DNA from: Allofranklinella schreckenbergeri
GTDB lineage: Bacteria > Pseudomonadota > Gammaproteobacteria > Burkholderiales > Burkholderiaceae_C
Direction of reading: 5' to 3'
Assembly: GCF_003703475.1 (NCBI RefSeq)
Contig: NZ_RDQM01000003.1
Span: 124,001-188,000 of the forward strand
DNA length: 64,000 nucleotides
In this document: in pieces, positions 16,054 through 25,255 of the stretch
Layout of the letters: each line of letters begins with the position of its first letter
How positions within the stretch are numbered: the stretch's first letter is position 1
The notes under the pieces: model-generated
Database searches by the model: none
The model's input: only the letters and a program-made list of their open reading frames with translations
Told to the model about the DNA's origin: nothing
Program-made: the position numbers and the translations under genes

Positions 16054-17241
16054 ATGACGTTTCGCCTTTCTTCCCGCGCCGAGCAAACCCGGCCTTTTTA
16101 TGTGATGGAAGTCGCCAAGGCCGCGCAGCGCTGGATTGCGGAGCAGGGGGATCAGCCGCCGATGATTTATCTGAACATCGGCGAGCCCGATTTCACCGCG
16201 CCAGAGCGGGTGCAGCAGGCGGCAGTGGCAGCCATCCAGAAGGGGCAGACGCAATACACCCCGGCGCTGGGGCTGGATGCTTTGCGCCAAGCCATCAGCG
16301 ATTGGTATGGCGGGCGCTTTGGGCTGGATGTGGCGCCGCAGCGCATTGTGGTGACGGCCGGAGCATCGGCGGCTTTGCATCTGGCCTGCCTGGCCTTGCT
16401 GCAAGAGGGCGACGAGGTGCTGATGCCCGATCCGAGCTATCCCTGCAACAAGCAGTTTGTGCAGGTGGCAGGCGCGCGGGCGGTGTCCATTGCCGTAGGG
16501 GCGTCAAGCCGCTTTCAGTTGACGGCGCAGCAGGTGGCCGAGCATTGGGGGCCGCGCACGCGCGCCGTGCTGTTGGCTTCGCCTTCCAACCCGACGGGCA
16601 CTTCGTTGCCCAAGGAGGAGCTGGCCGCGATTGCCGAGGTGGTGCGCGCGCGCGGCGGGGTGTTGCTGGTTGATGAGATTTACCTGGGCTTGTCTTATGA
16701 CGCGGCCTATGGCCAAAGCGCCCTGGCGCTGGGCGAGGACGTGGTCAGTATCAACAGCTTCAGCAAATATTTCAATATGACGGGCTGGCGCCTGGGCTGG
16801 TTGGTGCTGCCGCCAGCTTTGGTGGCGCCGGTGGAGCGCCTGGGCCAAAACCTCTTTATCTGCCCCAGCACGATTGCCCAGCATGCGGCGCTGGAGTGCT
16901 TTCACCCCGAAAGCATTGCCGAGTACGAGCGCCGCCGCCAGGCGTTTGGCGAGCGTCTGACGCGCTTTGCCGCGCCGCTGGGCGAGCTGGGCCTGCACGT
17001 GCCGGTGCAGCCCGATGGAGCTTTTTACGTCTGGGCCGATTGCCGCGAGGCGGCGCGCCGCCTGGGCGTGCAGGGCAGTTGGGATTTTGCGTTCGCCTTG
17101 CTTGAGCGCGCGCGCATTGCCGTGGCGCCAGGGCGCGATTTTGGCGATCAGGGCATGGAAAACTACGTGCGCTTTTCCGTCGCCAATTCAATGGACAACC
17201 TGCAACAGGCCATTGCGCGCATGCGCGATTTGCTGGCCTGA
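16054..17241 (+). CDS. PLP-dependent class I/II aminotransferase
   Basis: This 395-residue fold type I aminotransferase belongs to the AspB/AlaA-like group. The catalytic lysine is K238 in SFSKYFNMTGWRLGW. Other marks are YLNIGEPDFTAP near the N-terminus, the cofactor contacts SPSNPTGTSLP and VDEIYLGLSYD, and VRFSVANSMDNL at the C-terminus. It exchanges amino groups between an amino acid and a 2-oxo acid in the cytoplasm. Substrate specificity cannot be fixed by eye. It stands alone between a strong terminator and a long intergenic region. Confidence 0.88.
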   Translation: MTFRLSSRAEQTRPFYVMEVAKAAQRWIAEQGDQPPMIYLNIGEPDFTAPERVQQAAVAAIQKGQTQYTPALGLDALRQAISDWYGGRFGLDVAPQRIVVTAGASAALHLACLALLQEGDEVLMPDPSYPCNKQFVQVAGARAVSIAVGASSRFQLTAQQVAEHWGPRTRAVLLASPSNPTGTSLPKEELAAIAEVVRARGGVLLVDEIYLGLSYDAAYGQSALALGEDVVSINSFSKYFNMTGWRLGWLVLPPALVAPVERLGQNLFICPSTIAQHAALECFHPESIAEYERRRQAFGERLTRFAAPLGELGLHVPVQPDGAFYVWADCREAARRLGVQGSWDFAFALLERARIAVAPGRDFGDQGMENYVRFSVANSMDNLQQAIARMRDLLA

Positions 17242-17410
17242 AGCGTCCCTGCGTGGTCCGTCTTTGCCCTTGCCGTGGCGCAGGGGTGCGGGTTGCTGTG
17301 CGCCTCTTGCGCAGCAGCCCTATTTGATATTTCCGTTTCACTGATTGCGATGGCGGTTTGGCGCTTTCGCGGTGTTGCCGCGCGCGATTTTCTCCGGCTT
17401 AGTCATTTTT

Positions 17411-17488
17411 GCATATCAAAAGAAAAAATTAAATGCTATTTAGGCATATCTGTATTGAAATAAATTTTCTTTTGTTTTGAAATTCAAT
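17411..17488 (+). repeat. Dispersed AT-rich intergenic element, copy R5
   Basis: Left CATATCAAAAGAAAAAATT, core GCTATTTAGGCATATC, right AATTTTCTTTTGTTTTGAAA. It ends about 25 bp before the candidate operator of the Sit operon. Confidence 0.7.
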
Positions 17489-17513
17489 TTATTGAAGCAG
17501 TGGCTATATTTTG

Positions 17514-17533
17514 AACATAGCCTTATCTATAAT
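17514..17533 (+). promoter_or_regulatory. Candidate MntR box overlapping the sitA promoter
   Basis: AACATAGCCTTATCTATAAT matches the enterobacterial MntR box (AACATAGC-N4-GCTATGTT) at 13 of 16 positions: 8/8 in the first half and 5/8 in the second. It covers the TATAAT-like -10. A manganese-loaded repressor there would block transcription. A second dyad, GGCTAT-N9-ATAGCC, overlaps it. Confidence 0.45.
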
Positions 17534-17602
17534 CGCGCAGCCGCTCCCGGGGTGAAGCAAGAGTTCTCCGGGGGCCATTGCAACTACCGCAAGGGGAATT
17601 TT

Positions 17603-18571
17603 GTGAATCAACGCATGAATCGGCGCCATTGGGCGCGCAAATGGTTGGTGGCGCTGGCTGGTGTGGCTGCGCTGGGTGTGGGGCAGCCGCTGTGGGCGCA
17701 AGCGCCGGGCGATGCGGGGCAAAAGCCGTTCAAAGTGGCCACGACGTTCACCATCATTGCGGATATGGCGCGCAATGTGGCGGGCGATGCGGCGGTGGTG
17801 GAGTCCATCCTCAAACCGGGCGCGGAGGTGCATGGCTACCAGCCTACGCCGGGCGATTTGGTGCGCGTGCAAGGGGCGGATTTGGTGTTGTTCAACGGCA
17901 TGAATCTGGAGACATGGTTCGAGCCGTTTTTCCGCCGCCTCAAGGGCGTGCCAGCGGTGCTGGTCACGCAAGGGGTGCAGCCCATTGCCATCGGGGAAGG
18001 GCCGTATGAGGGCAAGCCCAATCCGCATGCGTGGATGTCGCCTACGGCGGCGATGCAGTATGTGGACAACATCCGCGATGCGCTGGTCAAGCACAACCCC
18101 GCCCACGCGCAGACCTACCGCGACAACGCCGAGCGCTACAAGGCGCAAATCCAGGCGCTGGTGGAGCCGATCCGCCAAACGCTGGCCGATGTGCCCGAGG
18201 CCAAGCGCTGGCTGGTATCCAGCGAGGGGGCGTTCAGCTATCTGGCGCGCGATTTCGGCCTGCGCGAGCTGTACCTCTGGCCCATCAATGCCGATCAGCA
18301 AGGCACGCCCCAGCAGGTGCGCCGGGTGATCGATGAAGTGCGCAAGCACCAGATTCCCGTGGTGTTCAGCGAGAGCACGATTTCGCCCGAGCCAGCGCAG
18401 CAAGTGGCGCGCGAAAGTGGTGCGCGCTATGGCGGGGTGTTGTATGTGGATTCGCTCTCTGCATCCGATGGCCCTGTGCCGACATACCTGGATTTGCTGC
18501 GCGTGACGACGCAAACCATTGCCCAGGGCTTGAGTGGCGCCGCCGCTGGCGGCGAGCAGGCCAAGCCATGA
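17603..18571 (+). CDS. sitA: Metal ABC transporter substrate-binding protein (Mn/Fe type, SitA/PsaA-like)
   Basis: This 322-residue cluster A-I binding protein has an N-terminal signal segment (about residues 10-33, ending PLWAQA). The four metal ligands are visible: H77 (EVHGY), H142 (PHAWM), E208 (SSEGAF) and D283 (YVDSL). The 66 and 75 residue spacings of the last three match PsaA, where the Glu (rather than the His of ZnuA) marks manganese/iron rather than zinc proteins. It would deliver Mn(II) or Fe(II) to the SitCD channel. GTG 17603 is chosen because AAGGGG lies 6 nt upstream; ATG 17615 is the alternative. The stop overlaps the next ATG. Confidence 0.9.
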   Translation: MNQRMNRRHWARKWLVALAGVAALGVGQPLWAQAPGDAGQKPFKVATTFTIIADMARNVAGDAAVVESILKPGAEVHGYQPTPGDLVRVQGADLVLFNGMNLETWFEPFFRRLKGVPAVLVTQGVQPIAIGEGPYEGKPNPHAWMSPTAAMQYVDNIRDALVKHNPAHAQTYRDNAERYKAQIQALVEPIRQTLADVPEAKRWLVSSEGAFSYLARDFGLRELYLWPINADQQGTPQQVRRVIDEVRKHQIPVVFSESTISPEPAQQVARESGARYGGVLYVDSLSASDGPVPTYLDLLRVTTQTIAQGLSGAAAGGEQAKP

Positions 18572-19539
18572 TGGAGCGCTTGCCCGAGGCGGATTTGCGC
18601 GCCGCAGCCGCTGGCACGCAGGTGTTGGGGCTGAGCGTGCAAAACGTCAGCGTGGTCTATCGCAACGGCCATACCGCCTTGCGGCAGGCGAGCTTTTCCA
18701 CGCCCCTGGGCAGCATCACGGCGCTGGTGGGCGTCAATGGCAGCGGCAAATCCACCCTGTTCAAAGCCATCATGGGGCTGGTGCAGCTCGACGAAGGCGA
18801 AGTGCGGGTGATGGATTTGTCCGTACGCGAAGCCCTGCGCCGCCGCCTTATCGCCTATGTGCCGCAGAGCGAGGAGGTGGATTGGAATTTCCCCGTTCTC
18901 GTCGAAGACGTGGTGATGATGGGTCGCTACGGCCACATGGGTTTGCTGCGCCGCCCGCGCCCGGTCGACCGCGAGGCGGTGGCGCAGGCGCTGGCGCGCG
19001 TGGACATGGCCGAGCTGCGCAAGCGCCAGATTGGCGAACTCTCTGGCGGGCAGAAAAAGCGCGTTTTTCTCGCCCGCGCCCTGGCGCAGGAAGCGCGCGT
19101 GATCTTGCTCGATGAGCCTTTCACCGGCGTGGACGTGAAAACGGAGGACGGCATCATCGACTTGCTGTGCGCCCTGAGGCGCGAGGGGCGGGTGATGCTG
19201 GTTTCCACCCACAACCTGGGCAGCGTGCCCGAGTTTTGCGATCGCACGGTGCTGGTGCGCAACACCGTGTTGGCCTACGGGCCGACGGCGGAGGTGTTCA
19301 CGCACGACAACCTGGCCCAGGCCTTTGGCGGCGTGTTGCGCCACTTCGATCTGCCCGCCGAGCCGATGGCCCAGGGTGCGGTGGTGGGCATCATGAGCGA
19401 TGACGAGCGCCCGCTGGTGTTGCTCGATGGCCGTTCCTCGGTGCGGGGCGTGCCTGCCGATCCGCTGCGCGGCGCTGGCGCGGTGGCCGCGCCCCAAACG
19501 GAAGGGCATGGCCAGAAAACGCCGGGGAATGATGTTTGA
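18568..19539 (+). CDS. sitB: Metal ABC transporter ATP-binding protein (SitB/YfeB-like)
   Basis: This 323-residue ATPase has Walker [10 protein letters not shown] at residues 55-63, signature [15 protein letters not shown] and Walker [13 protein letters not shown]. The segment [19 protein letters not shown] is typical of the SitB/YfeB/MntB group. Its start overlaps the sitA stop (ATGA). A C-terminal extension of about 60 residues after the usual end ([12 protein letters not shown] and beyond) is low complexity, ends next to repeat R6 and may be dispensable. Confidence 0.9.
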   Translation: MMERLPEADLRAAAAGTQVLGLSVQNVSVVYRNGHTALRQASFSTPLGSITALVGVNGSGKSTLFKAIMGLVQLDEGEVRVMDLSVREALRRRLIAYVPQSEEVDWNFPVLVEDVVMMGRYGHMGLLRRPRPVDREAVAQALARVDMAELRKRQIGELSGGQKKRVFLARALAQEARVILLDEPFTGVDVKTEDGIIDLLCALRREGRVMLVSTHNLGSVPEFCDRTVLVRNTVLAYGPTAEVFTHDNLAQAFGGVLRHFDLPAEPMAQGAVVGIMSDDERPLVLLDGRSSVRGVPADPLRGAGAVAAPQTEGHGQKTPGNDV

Positions 19540-19550
19540 GTCTTTTTTAT

Positions 19551-19620
19551 TCAATCAAAGGAAAACTTTCTTGTTTTATATCAAGCCGTAATAGGTATAT
19601 TTTCATTCCTTTGATTTGTA
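19551..19620 (-). repeat. Dispersed AT-rich intergenic element, copy R6, inside the Sit operon
   Basis: Minus-strand reading: AAATCAAAGGAATGAAAA, CCTATTACGGCTTGATA, GTTTTCCTTTGATTGA, with near-perfect inverted ends. It separates sitB from sitC by about 100 bp in an otherwise overlapping operon. Confidence 0.85.
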
Positions 19621-19644
19621 GAAAAGGTGATCTTGGGGAGGGCG

Positions 19645-20574
19645 ATGAACGAGGTCTTCATGGATGCAGGATGGCTTGCCACATTGGCGCAGCCGCTGCA
19701 TTACAGCTACATGCGCACGGCCATGTGGGTGTGCATGCTGGTGGGGGCGGTGTGTGCGCTGCTCTCGTGCTTTTTGATGCTGCGCGGTTGGTCGCTGGTG
19801 GGCGATGCGCTCTCGCATGCCATCGTGCCAGGTGTGGCGGGCGCGGCCATTCTGGGCTTGCCCCTGGCGGCCGGGGCCTTTCTCTCGGGCGGCATGGCGG
19901 CTGGCGCCATGCTGTGGCTGGGGCAGCGCGGCAGGCTCAAGCAGGATGCGGCCATTGGCCTGGTGTTCACGGCGTTTTTCGCGCTGGGCTTGTTTCTCGT
20001 CTCGCTCTGGCCGCGCTCGATCAGCGTGCAAACCATCATCATGGGCAATGTGCTGGCCGTCTCGCCCGAGGATGCGCGGCAGTTGCTTGGCGTTGCCGCC
20101 GTCACGCTGCTGGCCCTGCTGCTGAAGTGGAAGGATTGGATGCTGATTTTTTTCGACGAAATCCACGCTCGCAGCGCAGGCCTGGCCGTTGCCAGCCTGA
20201 AACTGGTTTTCTTTGCTTTGCTGGCCGCTTGCACGGTGGCGGCCATGCAGGCCGTGGGGGCGTTTTTGGTGGTGTGCCTGATCGTCACGCCGGGCGCGGC
20301 GGCCAGTTTGCTCAGCGATCGCTTCGGGCACGTGCTGCTGTGGGCTGCTGCCATTGGCGGCAGTTGCGGGCTGCTGGGCGTGTATGTGAGCTACTTCATC
20401 GATGGCAACACCGGCGCGGTGATTGCGCTGCTGCAAACGCTGGTGTTCGCGCTGGCCTTCTTGTTTGCCCCCAAGCACGGCTTGTTGCGGGCGGCGCGGG
20501 CGCGGCAAGAGCAAGAAGCGGTGGCGGTGGCTGGCGGGCCGGCAAGCGGCAGCGCGCCTGAGCGTGCGCCATGA
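19645..20574 (+). CDS. sitC: Metal ABC transporter permease (SitC/YfeC-like)
   Basis: This 309-residue inner-membrane permease of the ABC-3 family has about eight hydrophobic helices. Family segments include LMLRGWSLVGDALSHAIVPG, and VGAFLVVCLIVTPGAAASLL near the C-terminal third. ATG 19645 has GGGAGG about 4 nt upstream; an in-frame GTG at 19627 is closer to repeat R6 and lacks such a site. The C-terminal tail (RQEQEAVAVAGG and beyond) is a low-complexity extension. Together with SitD it forms the metal channel. Confidence 0.9.
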   Translation: MNEVFMDAGWLATLAQPLHYSYMRTAMWVCMLVGAVCALLSCFLMLRGWSLVGDALSHAIVPGVAGAAILGLPLAAGAFLSGGMAAGAMLWLGQRGRLKQDAAIGLVFTAFFALGLFLVSLWPRSISVQTIIMGNVLAVSPEDARQLLGVAAVTLLALLLKWKDWMLIFFDEIHARSAGLAVASLKLVFFALLAACTVAAMQAVGAFLVVCLIVTPGAAASLLSDRFGHVLLWAAAIGGSCGLLGVYVSYFIDGNTGAVIALLQTLVFALAFLFAPKHGLLRAARARQEQEAVAVAGGPASGSAPERAP

Positions 20575-20585
20575 GGGGGGAAGCG

Positions 20586-21419
20586 ATGACCTGGCTCTCG
20601 TCTTTATGGGTGCCGCTGCAATTCGATTTTGTGCAGCAGGGCATGGTGATGGCGGCCTTGGTGGCCCTGCCGATGGCCTTGCTCTCTTGCCTATTGGTGC
20701 TCAAGGGCTGGGCCTTGCTGGGCGATGCGATTGCGCACGGGGTGTTCCCCGGCGTGGTGCTGGCGTATTTGCTGGGCTGGCCGGTGTTGCCCGGCGCTTT
20801 TGCCGCTGGCATGGCGTGTGCGCTGCTCAGCGGCTATTTGCAGGCCAACAGCCGCATCCGGCAGGACACGCTGATGGGTGTGGTGTTCTCCGGCATGTTC
20901 GCCCTGGGCCTGCTACTGCACAGTTGGGTGCGCGCCAGCGTGCATCTGGACCATTTGCTGTTTGGCGATTTGCTGGGCGCAGGCTGGGGCGAGGTGGCCG
21001 AAGTGGCCCTGCTGGCCGGGGTGATTACCCTGTGGATGGCGCTGCAATGGCGCGACCTCATGCTGCACGCTTTCGATGCCACCCAGGCGCGCGCCGTGGG
21101 GCTGCGTGTGCGGCTGCTGCACTACGGCCTGCTGGCGGCGGTGTCGCTGGCGGTGGTGGCGGCGCTGAAGGCCGTGGGCGTGGTGTTGGCCGTGGCGCTG
21201 CTGATTGCGCCAGGGGCCACGGCTTTGCTCTGGGTGCGCCGCTTTGGCCCCATGCTGCTGCTGGCCAGCGCGCTGGCGGTGACGTGCGCCGTGCTGGGGG
21301 TGTATGTCAGCTTCATGCTCGACAGCGCGCCCGCGGCCACCATCGTGCTGGTGATGAGCGCCGCGTTTGTGTTCAGCCTGCTGTGGCAGGCGGTGGTGGC
21401 GCACATGCGCCGGGCGTGA
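20586..21419 (+). CDS. sitD: Metal ABC transporter permease (SitD/YfeD-like)
   Basis: This second permease of the pair (277 residues) is homologous in layout to SitC: VLKGWALLGDAIAHGVFPGV near residue 45 and VGVVLAVALLIAPGATALL in the C-terminal half. ATG 20586 is preferred because of the strong AGGGGGGAA site; ATG 20571 overlaps the sitC stop and would add five residues. Two different permeases, rather than one, is the SitCD/YfeCD arrangement and supports a manganese/ferrous-iron system. It is the last gene of the operon. Confidence 0.9.
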   Translation: MTWLSSLWVPLQFDFVQQGMVMAALVALPMALLSCLLVLKGWALLGDAIAHGVFPGVVLAYLLGWPVLPGAFAAGMACALLSGYLQANSRIRQDTLMGVVFSGMFALGLLLHSWVRASVHLDHLLFGDLLGAGWGEVAEVALLAGVITLWMALQWRDLMLHAFDATQARAVGLRVRLLHYGLLAAVSLAVVAALKAVGVVLAVALLIAPGATALLWVRRFGPMLLLASALAVTCAVLGVYVSFMLDSAPAATIVLVMSAAFVFSLLWQAVVAHMRRA

Positions 21420-21460
21420 GGCGCTCTGGTGTAGCACGTTGCAGCACTGCGCGGCAGTTT

Positions 21461-21487
21461 GCAGCGTTGCAGCGTTGCTGCGTTGCT
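21461..21487 (+). repeat. Short 8-bp tandem repeat
   Basis: GCAGCGTT, GCAGCGTT and GCTGCGTT follow one another with period 8 in the 143-bp gap before the glycosyltransferase gene. It may be simple slippage sequence. Confidence 0.5.
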
Positions 21488-21562
21488 GAGGGATGTGGGC
21501 TGCGCATCCCTTGTCCCGCATCCCACATAATCGGCGCCCTCGCTCACTGTTTACGTTTTGTC

Positions 21563-22555
21563 ATGCATTCCCACGTCCCCAGCGCCGAGCGCCTTGCCGC
21601 TGATGCCGCCATTGCGGTCGTCATCCCCAGCTACAAAGTCACGCGCCACATCATGGGCGTGCTGGCCCAGATGCCGGCTTGCGTGCGGCGCGTGTATGTG
21701 GTGGACGACGCTTGCCCCGAGGGCAGCGGCCAGTTGGTGCAGCAGCAATGCCAGGATCCGCGCGTGCAGGTGATCTTCCACGAGCAAAACCAGGGCGTGG
21801 GCGGCGCGGTGATGACGGGCTACCGCCGCGCGCTGGAGGAGGGCATGGAGGTGGTGGTCAAGGTCGATGGCGACGGCCAAATGCCTCCGGCGCTGATTCC
21901 GCGCTTTGTCAAACCCATCCTGACGGGGCGGGCCGATTACACCAAGGGCAACCGCTTTTACCGCCCCCAAACCCTGCATGTCATGCCCAAAGGGCGCTTG
22001 CTGGGCAATTTGTGCCTGTCGTTCTTCACCAAAATCAGCAGCGGTTATTGGCCCAACATGGATCCGGCCAATGGCTACACGGCCATTTCGGCGCAGGCGC
22101 TGGCGGCGCTGCCGCTGGAGAAAATCGCCCGCCGCTACTTTTTTGAAACCGACATGCTGTTTCGCCTGGGCACGCTGCGCGCGGTGGTGTACGACGTGCC
22201 GATGGACGCGGTTTATGGCGATGAAGTCTCCACCTTCAACGCCAGCCGCCTGCTGCCGAGCTTTCTGGCCAGCAGCCTCAACCGCACGTTCAAGCGCTAC
22301 ATCTACAACTATTGGGTGCGCGACTTCAACCTGGGCTCGATCTACAGCCTGTTTGGCGTGTTGCTGGCGCTGTTTGGCAGCGTGTACGGCGCGTGGAAAT
22401 GGATGCTGAGTGCAGCCACCGATGTGCCCGCAACCAGCGGCACGGTGATGCTGGCGGGCATGAGCGTGATGATCGGCGTGCAATTGCTCATTGCCTTTAT
22501 CCAGTTCGACGTCAGCAATGTGCCCACGCGGCCGATTTCCGATGCGCTGGATTAG
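21563..22555 (+). CDS. Family 2 glycosyltransferase with C-terminal membrane segments
   Basis: This 330-residue protein has the GT-A fold of polyprenyl-phosphate glycosyltransferases. The nucleotide-sugar site is AVVIPSYKVTRHI, and the metal-binding DxD equivalent is VDGDGQMPP with D102 and D104. About 230 residues of catalytic domain are followed by two hydrophobic helices (LGSIYSLFGVLLALFGSVYG and the VMLAGMSVMIGVQLLIAFI region), as in DPM1/GtrB-type enzymes. It likely transfers a sugar to a lipid carrier for envelope glycan or O-antigen modification. No other glycan genes are adjacent, so the sugar is unknown. Confidence 0.87.
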   Translation: MHSHVPSAERLAADAAIAVVIPSYKVTRHIMGVLAQMPACVRRVYVVDDACPEGSGQLVQQQCQDPRVQVIFHEQNQGVGGAVMTGYRRALEEGMEVVVKVDGDGQMPPALIPRFVKPILTGRADYTKGNRFYRPQTLHVMPKGRLLGNLCLSFFTKISSGYWPNMDPANGYTAISAQALAALPLEKIARRYFFETDMLFRLGTLRAVVYDVPMDAVYGDEVSTFNASRLLPSFLASSLNRTFKRYIYNYWVRDFNLGSIYSLFGVLLALFGSVYGAWKWMLSAATDVPATSGTVMLAGMSVMIGVQLLIAFIQFDVSNVPTRPISDALD

Positions 22556-22634
22556 GAGGTGTGATGTACCCTGCGCTTGCTGGGTGTGGGGGCCGCCTCT
22601 AACCCGCTTGGCCTTGGCGGAAAACAACAGCAAA

Positions 22635-22676
22635 AAAACGGCCGCTGCCCTTTTGGGATGGGGCAGCGGCCGTTTT
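22635..22676. terminator. Bidirectional terminator between glycosyltransferase and heme receptor
   Basis: A perfect 16-bp stem (AAAACGGCCGCTGCCC / GGGCAGCGGCCGTTTT) with a 10-nt loop, A-run on the left and T-run on the right. It can end both convergent transcripts. Confidence 0.9.
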
Positions 22677-22696
22677 GTCGTGCATCAAGAAAATTA

Positions 22697-22765
22697 TACA
22701 TCAAAGTAAAATCAATTTGATGTTCATCATGCCTAAAAATGCATGTATTTTTTCTTTTTGATTGA
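22697..22765 (-). repeat. Dispersed AT-rich intergenic element, copy R7
   Basis: Minus-strand reading: CAATCAAAAAGAAAAAAT, TTTTTAGGCATGATGAAC, GATTTTACTTTGATGT. It lies just beyond the heme receptor stop codon. Confidence 0.75.
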
Positions 22766-22770
22766 AAAAA

Positions 22771-25023
22771 TCAGAAGCTGGCGACCAGCGACAGGCTGAA
22801 TTTTCGCCCTGGCTGGCTGTAGGCATCCAGCGTGGGCAGCTTGGCGCTCAGGCCTTGCACATCACCCCAGCGCCAGTATTTGCGGTTGGTGAGGTTGTGC
22901 ACGGTGGCGTTGAGGCGCACGTCGCCGCTGGCGTGGCGCAGCAGGCGCCATTGGCCGCCCAGGTCAAAGACGGTGGAGGTGGCGGGGCGGAAGTACTCCA
23001 CCGCGCCGGCGCGGGGATCGGAGGTGCTGGCCACGTCTTTGGCTTTCTTGCCTTGGCGATGCACCATGTCCAGCCGCAGCGACCAATCCGCCGTGGCATA
23101 GCGCAGGCCCAGGTTCAGGCGCGGGGGCTGCACGCTGTTGATGGGCTTGCCGGTGCTCTTGTCGCGCCCGCGCGCCATGCTGAACGCGGCGGGCATCGAC
23201 AGGCTGCCGCCGGCCATGTCGCCCAGGCGGTATTCGCCCGCGATCTCGAAGCCGCTGATGTTGGCGCGGCCGATGTTGACGGCGCGAAAGACCAGCGGAT
23301 CGCCCGGGCGGCCGGTGCCGCGAACGGTTTGGTTGTCGAGGATGAAGTCGCGGTAGCGACCGTGGAAGACGGCCGCTTCCAGACGCCAGTTCTGCCCCTG
23401 GCCTTTGAGGCCCAGCTCCACGTGCTGGGCTTTTTCGGGCTTGAGGTCGGGGTTGGCCTCGGTGCGGTAGTGGCCGATGGGGTTTTCAAAGAAGCGGTTG
23501 AGCTGGTCGGCGCTGGGGGTGCGAAAGCCGGTGGCCCATTGGCCATAGAGCGTCCAGTCCTGGCTCAAGTCCAGCGTGGCGCCCAGGCGCGGCGAGAGGG
23601 CCGAGCCGCTTTTGCCGCTGGCTTGGCCGGCAAAGCCGGTGGGATCGACGCTGATGCGGTATTTGTCCCAGCGCAGGCCGGGAATCAGGCTCCAGCCATT
23701 GCCGATGATTTCGTTTTGCACGAACAGGCCCACGGCGCTTTCCGTGGTGTTGGGAAAGCGCTTGAGCGGGAAGGTTTCGCCCGCCGGGGGGGTGACGCCG
23801 GTTTGCAGGTTATCGGCCTTGGTGCGGGCGTAATCGACGCCGTAAGCAAGTTTGTGCGCCAGATCGCCGCTGCGCAGGGTTTTCTCGGCCTGGGCGCTGA
23901 CTTGCCAGAGGTTTTCATGGTCGAGCACGTCGCGCACCTGGCCGGGGCGGTTTTTGCGGGTGTTTTCAAAGTGCTCCAGCGAGCGCAGGCGCTGGTGCGC
24001 CACGGTGGTGCGCAGGGTGTCGGCGATTGGGGCATCGAGCTCAAAGCGGCCTTGCCAGCTCAGGCGCTTGCGGCGGTTGTCGGTGTCGCCTTTGGCGGTG
24101 AGCGTGGTCACGCCGCGCGAGACGGAGCCGTATTGCGAGAGCAGTTCCAACTCGTCGCGCTTGCTGACGTATTCGGCGCTGAAGCTGTGGCTTTGGCGCG
24201 CGCTGGGCGACCAGACGAGCTTGCCCAGCAAAGCGGCGTCGCGGGTGTCCTCAGGGTTGGGTTTGGTGCGCAGCTCGCTGGCGCTGTCGTTGTCGCCGCG
24301 CGTATCCAGGGCGTGGCCCTTGAGAGCGCTGGCCGAGAGCAGCCATTGCACGGATTCGCTGGCCTGCCCGGCCACGGTGGCGCCGGCGCGTACGGAGCGG
24401 CTTTGGCCTTCATACGCCAGGCCCGCCTGGCCGCCCAGGGGCTTGCCGTTCTTGAGGTAGCTGCCGGGTTGGCGCGTGAAGAACTGCACCACGCCGCCAA
24501 TGCCGTCGGAGCCGTACAGCGAGGAGGAGGGGCCTTTGATGATTTCCACTCGCTCCAGCAGGCCGAAATCGACGTTGTCGCGGCTGGAGGCGCCAAAGCT
24601 GTAATTGCGCGGCATGCGCACGCCATCGACCAGCATCAGCACGCGGTTGCCGTCCAGCCCGCGGATGTTGAAGCCCGCGTTGCCGCTACGGCCATCGCGG
24701 CTGTTGATGGTCATGCGGTTGGAGCGGCGCTCCACCGTCACGCCGGGCAGGGTTTCGGCCAGCTCGCGGATGTCGTCGATTTGCGCTTCTTCGAGCTGCT
24801 GCGCTTCCACCACCTGGGCGCTGGCGGGCACTTCACGCAGGGCGCGCTCGCTGCGGCTGCCGGTGACGAGCACAGCGGGCAATTCGTTGGCGGCCGAGGC
24901 CTCGCCCGTTGCCGGGGCGTTTTGGGCGTGTGCAGCGGCTGCGCCCAGGCTCAAAGCGCACAGGCAGGCCAGGGCAATGGGGTGGGGCCACTGGCGAGGT
25001 TCGGATTGGTGTGTGTGTTGCAT
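22771..25023 (-). CDS. TonB-dependent heme/hemoglobin receptor
   Basis: This 750-residue outer-membrane receptor has a signal peptide (LACLCALSLGAAAAHAQ). The plug carries NELPAVLVTGSRSER, GFNIRGLDGNRVLMLVDGVR and VEIIKGPSSSLYGSDGIGG. The motifs FRTPSADQLNRFF and ANPDLKPEKAQHVELG correspond to the conserved FRAP and NPNL regions of heme receptors such as HemR and HmbR. It ends in SLSLVASF. It would take up heme or heme-protein iron. ATG 25023 puts the signal peptide at the N-terminus; the frame runs further upstream without a plausible start. A Fur-like box lies about 25 bp upstream. No hemTUV or heme oxygenase genes are adjacent. Confidence 0.88.
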   Translation of the reverse strand: MQHTHQSEPRQWPHPIALACLCALSLGAAAAHAQNAPATGEASAANELPAVLVTGSRSERALREVPASAQVVEAQQLEEAQIDDIRELAETLPGVTVERRSNRMTINSRDGRSGNAGFNIRGLDGNRVLMLVDGVRMPRNYSFGASSRDNVDFGLLERVEIIKGPSSSLYGSDGIGGVVQFFTRQPGSYLKNGKPLGGQAGLAYEGQSRSVRAGATVAGQASESVQWLLSASALKGHALDTRGDNDSASELRTKPNPEDTRDAALLGKLVWSPSARQSHSFSAEYVSKRDELELLSQYGSVSRGVTTLTAKGDTDNRRKRLSWQGRFELDAPIADTLRTTVAHQRLRSLEHFENTRKNRPGQVRDVLDHENLWQVSAQAEKTLRSGDLAHKLAYGVDYARTKADNLQTGVTPPAGETFPLKRFPNTTESAVGLFVQNEIIGNGWSLIPGLRWDKYRISVDPTGFAGQASGKSGSALSPRLGATLDLSQDWTLYGQWATGFRTPSADQLNRFFENPIGHYRTEANPDLKPEKAQHVELGLKGQGQNWRLEAAVFHGRYRDFILDNQTVRGTGRPGDPLVFRAVNIGRANISGFEIAGEYRLGDMAGGSLSMPAAFSMARGRDKSTGKPINSVQPPRLNLGLRYATADWSLRLDMVHRQGKKAKDVASTSDPRAGAVEYFRPATSTVFDLGGQWRLLRHASGDVRLNATVHNLTNRKYWRWGDVQGLSAKLPTLDAYSQPGRKFSLSLVASF

Positions 25024-25046
25024 GAGGGGAAGAAGATGTTTCGAAG

Positions 25047-25063
25047 AATGAAAATGGTTTGCA
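25047..25063 (-). promoter_or_regulatory. Candidate Fur box of the heme receptor
   Basis: On the minus strand the sequence is TGCAAACCATTTTCATT, close (14 of 17) to the common Fur-box form TGCAAATGATTATCATT. It sits in the expected promoter position for an iron-repressed receptor. Confidence 0.5.
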
Positions 25064-25255
25064 ATTTTATGACGGTTTGGTTTCAGTGCGTAACTCTGCG
25101 CCCATGCAGCAGCTGGAGGATGTTTGGGTACATGCCTGCTTGTCGCCCAGCCGCTACACGCACGCAGGCAGGGCAGGCCGGTTTTTGGCGCTTTGGCTTG
25201 ACGTGTGCGCCGCGCGTGCACAATGGCGCGCTGATTTTTTGGCAGGCGAGAGGCA

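Larger units (their letters stand above)
17242..17602. other. Intergenic region upstream of the Sit operon
   Basis: These 361 bp hold repeat copy R5 (17411-17488), a TATAAT-like -10 element at 17528-17533, an inverted repeat GGCTAT-N9-ATAGCC (17502-17522), and the overlapping MntR-like box. The ribosome site AAGGGG at 17591-17596 sits 6 nt before the GTG start of sitA. No small gene is supported. Confidence 0.6.
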
